In this document: positions 1-12,680 of the stretch, piece by piece
Position numbering within the stretch: position 1 is the stretch's first letter
How the letters are laid out: every line of letters begins with the position of its first letter
DNA from: Trileptium ribeirensis
Taxonomy: Eukaryota > Nematoda > Enoplea > Enoplida > Thoracostomopsidae
DNA length: 64,000 nucleotides
Assembly: GCA_030248225.1 (NCBI GenBank)
Contig: JASANE010000248.1
Span: 18,075 to 82,074, forward strand
Reading direction: 5' to 3'
Made by a program: the position numbers and the translations under genes
The notes under the pieces: model-generated
Told to the model about the DNA's origin: nothing
What the model saw: the letters and a program-made list of their open reading frames with translations, nothing else
Databases searched by the model: none

Positions 1-71
1 TTCACTATTATGAAGCTACATCCAGAAGGGTTTAAAGTCAATAATGATGAACCTACAAAGCCCCCGACTTA

Positions 72-185
72 GGTTTACAATTCATCGGCTTCGCCTATTC
101 GAAGAAAATTCTCCTAAGCCCGAGGGTACGGGTCTTGGGACGGTGGACAAACTACCAATTTTCGCGGGTGCCCGCGGGCTTAAAA
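72..185 (+). repeat. ~100-bp dispersed repeat shared with 9.46-9.56 kb
   Basis: TTTACAATTCATCGGCTTCG ... AGCCCGAGGGTACGGG ... GGTGGACAA aligns with TTTACAATTTGCGGGCTTCG ... AGCCCGCGGGTACGGG ... GGTGGACAA at 9,460-9,535. Confidence 0.6.
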
Positions 186-479
186 TATTTAGCACGCGCA
201 CTTCTCTGGATTGACGACTATACGCCCCCGAAATGTACTAGCTTTCTCACTTGACAGGCACTGCAGTGCTTCAGACACTGTGCTTGACCCTGTTTGTCGC
301 ATGTCCAAGTGTTCTGTAACATTTCTTTGACAGGCAGTAGATATACTACATCGACGGTACAGAGGGTTTATAGTTAGTCGACCATCTTTACAGGCTGTTC
401 AAACACTGCCGGACAGCAGGATCACGCGTGGGTTTATCTGTAAACTAGCCGCTAGCTAGAATAGTTGCATATTTTCAAC

Positions 480-640
480 TATACCTGCCGAATTAGGGGT
501 TCAGGTTAGTCTACTCCGCTGAGGCCTCGCTCCCCCTCCCCGGGGCCTTGGTGCACCCGCCCGGAGGATAACACCCTACGCCCCCTGAGGCTCCGCACCC
601 CCCCCCTCCGTCGGCCCGAGGAAAATTGGCAAAACTCTGG
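480..640 (+). repeat. C-rich degenerate short tandem repeat
   Basis: Imperfect units around CCCTGAGGCTCCGCACC, similar to the arrays at 30,070-30,310 and to the end of the window (63,880-63,930). GC content stands far above the surroundings. Confidence 0.6.
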
Positions 641-1129
641 AAGTACCCGGAAAAAATGAGTGGGGGCGGTCGTCAACTTTTTGTCACATCCCCCTCACCC
701 CGCAGGCTACGAAAGTCCTCCTAAATCTTCGGACAGTGAGCTTGTATAATTTTCCACGTTGAATTATGACTCTGCTGTAAGAAAGATTTCCGCCATGGAA
801 CAAGTGCGAATTTTGGGTACATCATATCGATATCTATGTTTATTGCATGTACTCGGGATTCACGGTTACCTATCTCGGCGACAATTGAGTTAATGTAATC
901 AATATATGAGCGTACACTGTCGTTATTTGACAAGTGAATACGATCCTCGCCCGACACGCCATGTTGACACGTACAGAGGGACCAATGGCGTGCCAATTTA
1001 TATATTAGAACCATGGTTTTAATTAAAATTTTTTCCTTTATTAAATGATTGATTCAGTGTTTGGAGCACACATAACGGTGAACCAGACAGGTGCAAGACA
1101 TAGATTTCGTCAAAAATTGCTTTACTTAA

Positions 1130-1815
1130 TTAGTAATTAACTAATCAGTTAAGCGTGTTAGCCTATTTTTATCATTTAAAAAATTGCATATTTTTTAATG
1201 AATAATTAGTGTACAGCTATTATTTTGGTGAATATCCTACATGTCACCGTGCTGATAACGAATCTGGTGTTTATTATTATTCCAGGAAGTTAAAAGCATA
1301 CAAATTTGTTACTTAATTGGCTAATTTTTTGAAAAATTTCAAAGTGCTCAGAAATGAAAAAGAAATTGCACACGGTGATTTTCTATGTTCGATTTCTGTG
1401 TTCTCTGATCACGAATATGACATTCCAGAAGCTCTAAAATTGGTTGTGTATGCGATTGGTTATATAATTAAGTAATTAGGTAATTATATAGTTAATTTTA
1501 TGCAAACTTTATAATCACATCAAAATTGTTCATTTTTTGCTCGGGGTTTTGATGTCGCTGATTATGAATAACAGGGTTTTTAAAATTATATGATTTTATT
1601 ATGGGTGTTAATTAGTTAATTAATTAGCTAATTAGTTAATTTTTAGCTGGCTAGCATTTTGTATGGTGGATTTGACGTGATGTGTCTAAAACGTGATACT
1701 TATCATCAATTGATTAAATATTTAGCTTACATGTATACACAAATAAGATGCCAACTACTCTGCCTATTGCTCCGCTCACTTTTTCTAATTTATTACTTTA
1801 CTAGTAGTAATATAA
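1130..1815 (+). repeat. ~690-bp AT-rich repeat, inverted partner at 62.3 kb
   Basis: Blocks such as GATCACGAATATGACATT, GAAGCTCTAAAATTGG, GTGGATTTGACGTGATGTG and GTCTAAAACGTGATAC recur as complements at 62,330-62,830. Inside it, a motif of the type GTSNCTGATNANGAAT recurs about every 150 bp (1,252, 1,405, 1,555), so it is itself loosely tandem. It is rich in TTAATTAGCTAATTAG runs. Confidence 0.65.
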
Positions 1816-2748
1816 TCCAGCGTAAATTGTATAAATGATTCAATTGTGCATGAGGGGAATATGTAAACATATATGATTATACTAGAAGATACATACCTTT
1901 GTGTTTTATGTTTCTTCAGGAACTGGTAGATTTGTCATTTCGGAATTAAAATGTGTAGATACCTTGATAAACGTACAATGCATAGCTGTCCAACGTCAGC
2001 CGGTGTTGCGGAGCGGAGTCCGCGGCAGGGGTCACCGAAAATTGCTCCCCAATTTTTCTTCATAAATCTTCCATTCTTCCCTTAACATAAATCTTCCTAT
2101 TTTTTGTCATTTTGCTCGTTGTTGCGAAAATTTTCCGCGCGCCTTCGGCGCACGGTGTGGGGCATGGTGCAGTTGGTACTATATGTCTGAGGGGATTGGA
2201 ACCTCATAGTGAGTAACCCCGCCTCCTTCGGACAGCTACAAACTGTCATAATTACCTCATAGCAAAAACCAATACCATGTTTACATGCGTGAACGCATAA
2301 TGTGTGCGTCACAAAAGTAAATTAATATCAACTTTATGAAAACAAAATCAAATTGAGTGGATCAAATCGAGTAAAAAGTGATTTTAAAACAATAAATGGA
2401 ATTGATTTGGTCTTTCATTTTTACCATGTCTTTGCACGTATCATATCGTAGTTGCTGCAACAGAGATATAAAATATATTTAAATTTCTTAAAAACGAGTA
2501 TGTTTGGTGAGTCTAAAATTACAGTATTTCCATTACATTTGACTGCTACTTATGCCGCAAAAATAAATCCCCGATACCACTGAATATTCGAGATGCAATA
2601 TGTGCCGAGTTTCAAACTTTCGCAGGGATAACCGTCACCAGCTTTCTTGTTACCGATTGCGCTGGATATTCGAATATTTGTTACGTTTTCCTGGTTATCA
2701 TTATCTGTTCTAAGAATGGTGCGAAATATTTTCAACGAGTCAACATAC

Positions 2749-2892
2749 CTGTAATGATTCCGTAAGTTATGTACAAATGATGGTGAGAAGTAGCAAAGTA
2801 GGATACACACATGCCAAAAGACGTTATTAGTCCGCCTGCCATTACCACCAGCGCACAACCATAGCGACGGAATAGAACGCTAGTAATCGGTG
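2749..2892 (-). CDS. Monocarboxylate transporter-like exon: end of segment 2 to segment 4
   Basis: The acceptor ATATTTACAG (2893 onward) and donor GTATGT (2748) bound 144 nt. Joined to the 10.8-kb exon the product continues ...GVSLSF-S-PITSVLFRRYGCALVVMAGG then LITSFGMCVSYFATSHHHLY, ITYGIITG. This is the SLC16 helix 2 to helix 4 signature (P-I-x-S-x-L-x-x-R-[YF]-G-C-R/A, a Gly-rich helix 3, and [YF]-x-TYG-x-x-x-G). The junction keeps phase (1 base + 2 bases gives Ser). It is hidden from simple ORF listing because a different frame is longer here. The next exon should begin G-M/L-G and lies further left; I could not find it in positions 1-2,748, so the gene probably runs off the window, unless it is a decayed copy. 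Confidence 0.8.
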
Positions 2893-3593
2893 CTGTAAAT
2901 ATGTATGCGATATATAATGTGCAAATAGGGAAAACTACCGATTACCAATTCGAGTTACAAACAACATTGGTTGATGAAATTTCTCCTAAAACTTTTATAC
3001 AGTGTAACAGGCATTCTGAAGAAATAAATATGTTCCTCAAAACCAGTTTTAAGTGTTCGTGGAGTATGACAAGTCAAACAGCATTTTTATTGATAGCTAC
3101 TGAAAACAAAATCCTTCTGAAACCTTGTTTTGAACGTGGTCAGAAAAATTCATATATGTCAAGGTGGTGTTTCTTTACCCGCGTAAACTCGAAAATTTAG
3201 TTATGATAGCCTCTATATGATAGCCAATACCATTGAGGTTTGTATAATCATTAAACTTTCATTTGCAACATATATGCAGAGTAGATTTAAAGAGATAGTG
3301 TTCCCTTTTAGTGAGCACGTTCTGAAAACTTGGTGGACATTTTAGCACTTGTTGTCGGAATTATATACTAGGTTCTTTTAGTGACCACTTAACAGTTCCT
3401 TTTATTAGTCAGTGGCATCTGTAATCGACTTGACTAAATTTGTCCTTGTACTGAGAGCTGCGCAAGAGTGGATGGCTCGTTTCCTTTAATGGGCTCCTTG
3501 TAAAAGGCTGGCTTAGTGCATGCCATCTAAAAGGCTGTGGTAGTGGTTATCAGTACGAAAACTAAATGATTTATTGTATCGGCCATCGGAATA

Positions 3594-4690
3594 GTGTAAC
3601 GGACGTGACGCTTCTGCATTGCGCACTTCCAAAACACAATGCCCATACGCCCCCGGCTATCGGTACCTCAAAAGTGGACCTAACAGGCTTATTTTTCTCG
3701 TTCGGTCCCAAGAAGCTACGAGCTTAGCAAGCCGCAAGAGCGTTTCACAGGATGTGTTCTTATCCTGCCCCAAGGGTTGCTCAAGTAGTCTATGTGGTAT
3801 TACCTTTAAGGTCTCCAGGGACGTTGGCTCCGTTACCTGCTCACAGGCCAGAGAGACCATACCGCTATTCACTATCCTCGTTCCATCTGGAAGTGTCAAA
3901 ACGACGATTGGTTTCGTTTGGCTACTAGCCCTCACTAGGGTCCAACAATCACTAGACGTTTACGTCCTATCGTGATGGTTTGGTTGAACTTTGACTATCG
4001 CCTTGTTGAAGAATTCAGAACCGGCGAACCACGCTTAGGCTTGCGGCCTCTTTACGTCAAGCCTGAACGCAGGTCGTCGATCGGGGCGACGATTTCAAAC
4101 CCATTTTAATAAGTATCGCTAAATAGGGTATCCAAAACACGGTAACACAATGGGGTTTTCAATTATTCTTATTGATTTATCAGCTTAACTATTGATTGAT
4201 AAGCAAACCGCGCACACAGTATAAGGCAACGGTTAAGGCAATGCGATAATACAATTAATCCTTATATCACAAGTCCGCGCCCACGTTACGACTACGGCAG
4301 GGGTCAGGGTCATAGTAACGAAGTACCACTTTATGGAACTATCACAGCAGTGTAGGTCAGCTCGATTTGGTCGACGTTAATAAAATTCTTTTCTGACGAC
4401 GGCTGCGCTGCCTTACTCGACACGAGACGTCGGCTACAATTTAAGTGTGCTACAAACAAAGGTGGGCTGGTTCAGGCAAGCTAACGGCGGCGTACTAATC
4501 AGGCAACCACGGGCTTGGGATCGAAAATACGCTTCGAGGGTACGAAGGAAAGCGGGAAGAGTGATGGTTCCAGTTTTGTCATCCTATCCTGCATCAAATC
4601 ACTTGCTATGGTACATGATACGGATTTACATTGCAAGGTACAAGAATTATAAAATACACAACATATCAATGACAACTTAACAATTTACGA
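3594..4690 (+). repeat. Dispersed repeat family A, copy 1
   Basis: About 1.1 kb, starting TGTAACGGACGTGACGC. The first ~530 bp match 44,048-44,615 (+) and the complements of 39,690-40,340 and 47,555-48,145. The distal part (GCTGGTTCAGGCAAGC...GCTTCGAGGGTACGAAGGAA) matches the complement of about 47,000-47,300. The outer ends carry a short inverted pair (TGTARCG). An AATAG is found both left of the start and just after GTATCGCTA near 4,120, which could be a target duplication of a ~530-bp subunit. No protein is recognisable. It could be a solo LTR plus flanking sequence or a non-autonomous element; family not identified. Confidence 0.7.
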
Positions 4691-6294
4691 ATATATTTAT
4701 ATATAATACAGAGGTTAAGGTACGACTCCAACTCGATGTGACTCATTCGAGTGACATGCCATAACAGTGAACAAATTTTAAAACTTAATTAGCTATGCAT
4801 AATGCTATGTATATCCTATGATCCTATATAAGGTTGTACCGAGTGTATCAAAGGCGAATAGGTAAGAAAGGTTCACTATTTCTAGGTCAGGATTTGGTGT
4901 TCTCGGGAATATTTTTTATCATACACGGGGATGTACGTATATACACAATCATGCAGGGAATTTTTGAACGGCAAACGATGTTCGTGGTCGCTTTTATTTT
5001 AGCTCACCTCAAACTTATCCGATGGCCAGTTCATGGGGCTTAATATACCTACAGTGACTGGCTAAGTGTGCAACTGCGGCAAAAGTTCAATATATATATT
5101 AAGGAGCAAAGAGGTGGTTCCGATTTGGGGAAGGGCCAGTGGAAAGTAAGATGGATTTGACGTATAATACTAATCTTTTAATACTAATCTTTTAATCTTA
5201 ATCTTTTAAATAATAGTAATTCCACTAATAGTCATTTCAGCGGGGTCGCGTCACGAACACAAGCGAGAACACGGATATGAGTATACAACTATACGTTTGA
5301 TCGCTTAAACTCAGCTGAATTGTGACTTGAAAACATACCGTGTGTAGCCGTTTCAATGGTTACACTAGTGAACCGCTGCGAACCAAGGGTGCGCAACAGG
5401 GATATCCTATTTCCTACCTCGTGGGCCTCGGTAAAAGAAGATTGAAGCCAAATTTTCCTACTTTTGGGATTTCCCTAAAAATACGATTTCTAGGGAATTT
5501 CCTATCGCTTTTTGGACATAACGTCTAACGTATGAAACATGGGGAAGTGATATTTTATTTTATCAGCAAAATTTTTTTACAGATTTGTACTATTTCTACG
5601 AAGACGCAGGATCGAGCCGGATCCGGGGAAAATACTAAACTGGTAATTTTGGTCCAATTTGAGGTTCATGGGTCATCTAAACTTAAGTTCGGTTCAGTGG
5701 AGCCATTTTCTGGATTCAATATAAAAAGCACTGGATGTGACAATTCGCTGCGAGAATTCTAACTGATGGAATATCGGGGATTATTATAATAAACGTGGGT
5801 CTTTTCTCTAGCAGTTCATTTTTGCTGTCCCACGAGGGAGTGATGACGTTATAAGTAGCCGTTTTAACAGAAAAGGAATGGGACTTTATTTGTTTCAATT
5901 AATGTCAGCCTAATTTCTAGAATTTCGTTTCTGAAGCTCGACCGCGACGTCGCTGCGTCGCTTATAAAAAATACTTTTAGGGCTTTTACCACTAAGCAAA
6001 AGATTGGAATTAACTATTATTTTGAATCTTCTTATGGTATAGATAATACTGAAACTTTAAATCACGACTATTGTACAAACTAGCGGTTCGAGTACCTCAA
6101 TTTTAATAAAAGATTCATCTAATTTGCCATGTATTAATTTTAAAAAGTTACGCTTATCTAGAGTAAATTTCTTTCTTGTAGCTATATGCCAGATACTCAA
6201 AGGAGAAAAGAAAAAGGGAGGTTTCGTGGTAATCTATGGTTTGAGTGGTTCTGATCCAAAATTGTGAAAAATTCTTTTTTTACAATTAGTTAAA

Positions 6295-6720
6295 GGCGTT
6301 GATTCAGCCCTTAGTTCGTAGTATTAAGAGTGTTGTAAAAATAACTCAATGTCCTAACAATTTGATCTACAGAAATTTTCCAGGGAACTTAGGGACCGCC
6401 TTGAATCCAGAAGTTCACGAGCGCGCTATATACAAATTTGATATCCGACTTTGCAAAGAAGGATCGTCGCAGTACCGCAATAATTGGCGGCTCAGCGCAA
6501 AAATGCTATATACGGGTCGTCAAAAATTATTCATTTGGTTTGTCCTATGTGTGATCTCTTAAGCTATTGGGGTTCTTAACTGGTCCTCACTTGAAAACAA
6601 GGAACACATTGGGTGAGCTCACGAGCAGACCATTGCTGAAGCAATGAACCACTCCGGGGCTATCCCCAATTTCCACAAGCTCATCCGGGTTAATACTTAG
6701 CTCAGTTAATTAATTCTTAA
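6295..6720 (+). repeat. Dispersed repeat family G, copy 1
   Basis: About 420 bp whose complement matches 49,040-49,470: CTATCCCCAATTTCCACAAG, GGTTTGTCCTATGTGTGATC, ACGGGTCGTCAAAAATTATT and GCAATAATTGGCGGC. No coding remnant is recognised. Confidence 0.65.
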
Positions 6721-9199
6721 TCGTTTATATGTCCGAACTCTATTCCTTAAAGGGAAATTATCGTGATGTTTCTACCGGGTCGCTTATCATCCTGCAAAGC
6801 GATGGCGCCAAAGTAGTATGGACATCCTCCTAAGCTGACGAACCATTTGTTAGCGGCGTCCCGATGCGGTGTTTCAAGCAGATTTTCTCCATCGGTTGTT
6901 TTACATTTGTAAAACTATATTATACGAATGTATGATTTTGCGTCATTTTCAGGGCATGGGGGCAGGGATAAAATTTCATTTGACTAGCTAAAATTCAATT
7001 CGACGTGTAAATTTACTGGTGGCGATGGCTCGTAGAAAGTCAGCGCGTGTCCTAGAGTAAGCAAAGCTTCGTGCCAAAGCTATCAGAATGACGTTCCGTA
7101 AGCGTCTCAATCCCTACAGAAATTTTAGTAAACTTTTTCTAATTTCTAACTATTGAAGTGGGTTGATTCCACTACAACCAACGGTCATTCAACCATAGCG
7201 AAGTTTACTAATACTATAAAACCAAATCTTTGGTCTCAAATTGGACCGTTATTTGGGTTCGAGCGAAGATAATAGCCCAACCTGTCAAAATGGGGGGGGG
7301 CAAACCTAAAATTTTGGATTACTAAAATTACTGGCATTTCTCTGTGAGAATCTGCACACGGGTTGAATCTGACCTATACTTTTGATTTCTAAGGGACGGC
7401 TCACTGGTCCTACCGAAATTGGATCCGTTGAGTCAAGACCCTACAGACCCGACAACGCCTCGATGTGTTCTTAAATTTTGTACACAAAAATTTGCCGTTT
7501 CCGATCAAATTTACGAACTCTGGTAACCTTGATATTGCATTTCCAGTGACGGCGTATCGGAGGTTGGTGACTCCGATATTGCCGTGCTGCACTCATGAAA
7601 CTCAAAAGCAAGAGAGAAACGAGAGAAATTGTATCTGACTATAAAGTTAAATCTGAAAATACGACTATGAAATTCAGCTCTACGTTACTGTGTAAAATTG
7701 TGTAAAAGCCTGAGTGCCCGGATTTAAATTTATTATAATTTTGAACGGGCCACAGCTTTGCGGGGCTCACTAGGTCAAATGGAAGGCCTATCAGGTCACC
7801 AATTGTAAAATAAAAATCATCAAAATTGCTGGGCGGAATTTTGATAAGCCAAACCCTACGGTCTAGGAACCCAAGTATAATATTCATAAGTAAAATAACT
7901 ATTAAAATAACTAATTTTAACTTAGTCAAATACCCATTTTTGAGGGGACTCTGAATTATCCTCATATAAGTCCGTGGATGCTGATCGGATTTGCACGGGA
8001 CCGGTCTCGTTGGAAAGACCGAAAAATTTTGTACCGGAAAGTCTGCCTTCAAAAAATTCGCGACGGTTCCGGATTTACGGACCGGACCCGTACGGACCCA
8101 CAATTCCGAGTATTCGGAATTGTCATTATTAAACTCGTCTTATAAGCTAACTTAGCCAGTGCATATGAACACTGGTAGCTGATATTTTATTTAACTCAGC
8201 AAATTTCTAATCTCTTTTGTAAACTTCAACACTAGTAAATTTGACAAATGATAAATTTTATAAATTGTTTTCAGAAGTTTATCTAAACTGCTGTTAGCTT
8301 CAAGGGGAACAGCCACTTTCTTGGAAGCCTCCGTTCGGGTGAGGGCCACTGGAACAGGTTCCTTTCTAATTCCGAAATTTCTTACCTACATGGGCTAAAT
8401 CTTTTTCAATCCTATCGCGCAGGGTCATGTCATTTTCCTATCAACTTGGGTTGTCCAGAGTCGCATAATTCCCTCAATAATTCGCGGGTCGGGGATGGTA
8501 ACATATCCCAAAATACGTCACCAAACCCGGCCGGCTGCAGTTATAATTACCATGGAGCATATATGAAACAAAACCAACGATACACTTTCAAATTACTGCG
8601 GTTACAATCAATATGGAATTAGTGCAAATACAATCAATAATGAACGATACAATGTGGAGTTACTGCAATTACAATCCATATATAATGGGTAAAAGGAGGT
8701 GAGTCGGGATTGGTAAGGTACTGCGAGTACCCCACTCAACCCCATCAACCAATAACAGAATATCAATACGCAAAAATAAGGAGAATCATGCTAGTTTCGC
8801 ATGGCCAACATGAGTACTAATAATCAAAGAACCACCAGCAAATGATTTAATACAATATGAATGGTACACAGCCATTCGAGTATATTTAGGTTCATACAAT
8901 GAACAATATACGGTAATACGGTACGTTTAAGTTTACACAGTTACATCAATGGAATCAATACGTAAGATAATGCCTTCACTTGGTAACAAAAGGTAATAAT
9001 ACAATGCATAGTACACACACATATATATATATTTATATATGTGAAGGCATATATATATAAATGCCTTCATAGCGACATTGCTAACGGAAAGTAATGATAG
9101 TAATAGTAATAATGGTGAACGAATCATTATGACAACAATACTGCAAGAGTACACAAGGATATCGATTCGACAAGGAGTAATACTTGGAATCAGGCAATC

Positions 9200-9411
9200 A
9201 AATAAGTCATGCAGTGGTGTTACCAAATCGCTAAACCGTAGAAACACACTCATGCGGTCGGGACGGGTATGCAAAGTTTATTCAATTAGAGTTTCATAGA
9301 ATTCATTAAGAGTTAATTCATTTAGCAATACGGGGTTATGATTTCGTAAATGTTGTCCATTGTTGGTAAGAATCAATTTGTGTCGTAACGATCCTGCATG
9401 GATCTGTTACA
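9200..9411 (-). repeat. Hairpin-ended repeat family, copy at 9.4 kb
   Basis: Ends in the palindrome TCGTAACGATCC-TGCAT-GGATCTGTTACA (9,383-9,411). Just inside it is one complement of the 33-kb unit (AAATGTTGTCCATTGTTGG). The interior (AATCGCTAAACCGTAGAAAC, GCGGTCGGGACGGG) matches the complement of 48,540-48,730. A TA-rich microsatellite lies nearby (9,018-9,060). Confidence 0.7.
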
Positions 9412-9457
9412 ATAGCTTAAAGTCAGTTATGAAAAACTTGCAAATACTTACAATTAT

Positions 9458-9560
9458 AGATTTACAATTTGCGGGCTTCGCTGGCCTAAAAAATTTTCAC
9501 AGCCCGCGGGTACGGGCGTAGTGAAGGTGGACAAGCCTCAAAAATTTTTGCAAGCACACA
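9458..9560 (+). repeat. ~100-bp dispersed repeat shared with 72-185
   Basis: Second copy of the repeat at the window start, same orientation, ~50 bp beyond the hairpin-ended element at 9.4 kb. Confidence 0.6.
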
Positions 9561-10834
9561 CCATTGGCATGTAATAAGTAAGTAGTAGCGCAGAATACAT
9601 TGATTCTGCTTTCTTAGTCCGAAATCTGTGTTCCATCAAAGATTAGAAAGGACGTATGACGCTGTTGCAATTTAAATTCGTAGTCTCACATCAGCTATAT
9701 TTCTTGTTCTGAAGGACGGTTCCCGGTGTGGGACTAAAATCTTGATTGCAAGTAACACGTATTTTTAAAATATTGAATTCGGACATATAATAGCCTGGTG
9801 CGCTTGTCAGTAAAAAGATTACAATAAATAGCATCCTTGTGCATGCGACATGGGTTTGTAAAAATCTGAACGACATCAGAATGCGGTTAAACTCTTGCTA
9901 TGAACTAAAACAAAAGAAAAGGAGCATTATGAATTCCAAAATGTTACGAATTTAATAAAAATATTAAATCTATGCCGCATATATATTCGAAGCCTATGAC
10001 AGTTTCAGCGAAAATATTGCTGCCAAAACTCCCAATCTTTTCATATAATTGATTATTTGAATAGGTCTGAGATCAACACGCGCTAATATTTACTAAATGC
10101 AAATAATTACAGATTAATTTGATAAGATTTTCTCCCATTTCCTGAGCAGAAATGTTTAGAGTTATATGCATGCCAGTCATAAACAATAACCGTCAAAAAT
10201 TAGATCAAGAATCCGATTAGGCATTGCCAATACAAAACTATCATATGTATGTAATTTTGCCCAAACTTCGATTCCAAAATTGGTCCTTTATTTTAACACA
10301 TGCGTTAATCAATCCTAAACCTGGGGCAAATAATTTGAGCCTAATGAATCCTGTTGAAAAATTATAACGAATACAATGTTTGTCCTATTTTACTATACAA
10401 ATTTATTTGAACACCACCATTTCCACCATACAAATTCTGTGAGCGTGATCAGTTTAACAACCAAATTATTCGCCTTTCTAACTTAGCTAGAAACTAGATC
10501 AACGGTGATTTGGAAAATTTACAAGTTTCGTAAAACGTGCAAGGGCTAAAAATAGAAGAGTTCCATCGAAATAGACCTAAAGGACGTACATTGTGACAGG
10601 CATTATGATACCGTATCACAAAATGAAAATTATCCGCCGCCGAAAGTACGAACAAGTCGTTGTGGATTTATGAAGCGTACTGACTAAATACTTAGCAATG
10701 GCAGCCTACATCTGCGATCAAACTGTTTATGACATATTAGCTTCGTACTCTTTACCAATCGAAAAGCTGAAATCAAATTAAAAAGTATTGAAACTTCTAT
10801 GAAAATTAGGTACAAAGGAAGTAGTTTTACATAC

Positions 10835-11012
10835 AAAACGACAATGAGACGCCATAACACAAGCTTCCAATAACTGTTATTTCCAATCGCGTACAGCCAA
10901 AACGTTCAATCAGTGTCACATAGTAAATTCCAAACGAAAAGATGAATCCAAACATTATGGCTTGAGTAGCAAAAGCCGCTAGTAAGATAACGATTGACCA
11001 TGAACAATCCAT
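10835..11012 (-). CDS. Monocarboxylate transporter-like (SLC16, MFS) exon: membrane segment 1 and start of segment 2
   Basis: Reads MDCSWSIVILLAAFATQAIM, FGFIFSFGIYYVTLIERFGC, TRLEITVIGSLCYGVSLSF. This follows the SLC16 pattern: a Trp-containing entry to helix 1, a hydrophobic helix, the conserved F-G-x-x-x-SFG turn, E-x-FG, and the W/V-I-GSL entry to helix 2. Such proteins are plasma-membrane, proton-linked carriers of lactate, pyruvate or related solutes; the substrate here is unknown. The donor GTATGT at 10834 leaves phase 1. The right boundary is uncertain: the first in-frame ATG is at 11,010-11,012, the frame stays open for a further 16 codons, and family members usually have a longer N-terminus, so the true start may be upstream or in another exon. 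The expected Asp-Gly-Gly before the Trp is not conserved (Asp-Cys-Ser). Confidence 0.8.
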
Positions 11013-11591
11013 GTTTGGAATATTCTTTCTATTTCCAAGCGTTGTTTTATTATCGCAACAGGCAGTTTACCTTGGACATTTATCACGAGTTTACAACATA
11101 TTCACTGTAAACATGGTTTCCTCTATGAATTTATTATTAGTTATTCCATAAAAATTATATTTCCACGTTATATTTTAACCAAAATTTGGTATTATACCAC
11201 CTGTTTAACGATTTAACTCCTACAATTATTCGTCAACAACTAATTATACTTCAAAACGGTGTCCTAACTTAATTCTACGCGTATTGCACGATTATGCGTG
11301 CGCTGTCGTTCGGCTGTTTGGCGAGGAGCCTTAAAGATAGCCCGAGATAGCTTAATCGTTAGTGAACGTGACTTTCGCTTTTCGTTCGAAGTTCGATTCT
11401 GTGCGGCGGCCAAAAATTGTTTATCGATATTCGAAAAGCAAATTCACGACGTAATGGGTTAACCAACATTTTGTCTACCACATATTTAACAAAATTTATT
11501 GTTCTACACGTTTAGGTGATGTATCGCTGTGACAGAGTGAAGCGCCGAAGCTTAAATTATGCAAATTTATCAATTAAATAATTACACAGCT

Positions 11592-11824
11592 TGTCATTAG
11601 CTGGCTTGAATTTATATAAACACTCACTTGGTATTGTCAGGAAGTCAGTTGCGTTTTATTATACCGTCGTCTATGTTGTTATCCTGCGACATTGCAGTTT
11701 CTACAAACTCTTCGTGGTTCGCCACTCAACCGTTATTGTTAAAATGCTTCTGAGTTTTCTCTTTCACTGCAATAAGCACAGAAGGAAACAGTTTATGGTT
11801 TTACCATTGAAGGTCACCACATCA
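11592..11824 (+). repeat. 5' LTR of the Gypsy element
   Basis: Starts TGTCATTAGCTGGC and ends ACATCA. It aligns over its length with 13,962-14,198, most clearly in the shared TTTTATTATACCGTCGTC / TTTTATTGTACTGTCGTC block and the CACAGAAGGAAACA block. A TATATAA at about 11,615 could be its TATA box. Confidence 0.8.
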
Positions 11825-12680
11825 ACTGGCGATCAGGATGAACGAAGAGTCGACGACGATATGAAGAAGCTGCTGTTGCTACGAACGTTTTTGCGTACCG
11901 AAGGCAAGCGAATTCTCCATGCCCGTAGGCATTATGTCAATGACTATAAGACGGTGGCGTTCAATACGCACGTGACCGAACTAAAACAGTGTGCCACTAG
12001 CTGAACGAACCTGTCAGCACCGATCACGAGTTCCGTCGCAGGTACTAATACGCTGGCGACTCGTCAACGAATACTTCAGGGTGCAACATTCGTTGATAAC
12101 TGAAAGCGATTACGGTCATAGCGAGGATCGACAGCTGGCAATGCAGTTGGTTGTCGGATGGGCGTCAACGGCGATTCAAGAGAAGTTGCTTATCGAGCCG
12201 GCAATCGATCTAACAAAGCTTCTGACGATCATGCGAGCCGGCAAGTCAGCCGCGAAAACCCGTGCAATGGTACGCAGCCTAACAACAGCCTCGGTGCAAC
12301 AAGTACAACCACGCAATTTCAACCCGAATGGCGGTGCGCAGTCTAAGGTTAGCAACGATATGGGCAGTCAGAGTTCAAAAAATTGGTTAAAGCAATTGTC
12401 AAGTACCAAGTCTAGTGGCCGATACAATCGATTCGATACATTGGATGTGATTTGAACCAACACAATTATCGCGACCCGAACTGTACGTCGTACGTTCAAA
12501 TGGGCAATGGATGCAGTAGCTTGAACCACTTCGTATCACAATGCGTAAAAACGAAGGCAGTGACAACAAACGGCGATAAATACAGTTTATCAAACTGGGT
12601 ATGTCCAATTGGTGCATCGGACCGACGACGACAAACAACGGAATTCCAGGTAGTGGTGAACATAGCATAGCAACCGTCGA
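11825..12680 (+). pseudogene. gag remnant of the Gypsy element
   Basis: Three overlapping frames carry a Gypsy-like gag. Frame 1 to 12,004 reads DDDMKKLLLLRTFLRTEGKR and ILHARRHYVNDYKTVAF. The next, to 12,455, reads DRQLAMQLVVGWASTAIQEK, LLIEPAIDLTKLLTIMRAGK, SAAKTRAMV. A third continues NQHNYRDPNC ... HFVSQCVKTKA, the remains of a Cys/His zinc knuckle with some metal ligands lost. These are standard capsid and nucleocapsid landmarks. At least two frameshifts break it, so no functional product is expected. Confidence 0.75.

Larger units (their letters stand above)
1..2748. other. Left edge: no recognisable exon
   Basis: Holds the 72-185, 480-640 and 1,130-1,815 repeats. A minus-strand frame at 721-1,014 (97 codons) is not recognised and has no supported splice context. 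The transporter's next exon should lie on the minus strand here or beyond the window; I did not find it. Confidence 0.5.
2893..10834 (-). other. Intron of the monocarboxylate transporter-like gene
   Basis: 7.9 kb, GT (10,834) to AG (2,893). It contains family A copy 1, family G copy 1, the hairpin-ended element at 9.4 kb, a TA microsatellite (9,018-9,060) and the 9,458-9,560 repeat. Stretches 4,700-6,290 and 6,730-9,190 show no gene I can support. The minus-strand frame 9,691-9,876 is hydrophobic in part but does not fit the transporter. Confidence 0.65.

Noticed and set aside
721..1014. 97-codon minus-strand frame as a gene
   Set aside because: No recognised domain and no supported start or splice signals; could be a relic, but there is not enough to call it.
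3619..3975. 118-codon plus-strand frame and its antisense 92-codon frame
   Set aside because: Inside family A; the frames are not kept in the other copies.
9691..9876. Possible extra transporter exon (hydrophobic stretch on the minus strand)
   Set aside because: It would fall between helix 2 parts that already join in phase, and it lacks SLC16 motifs.
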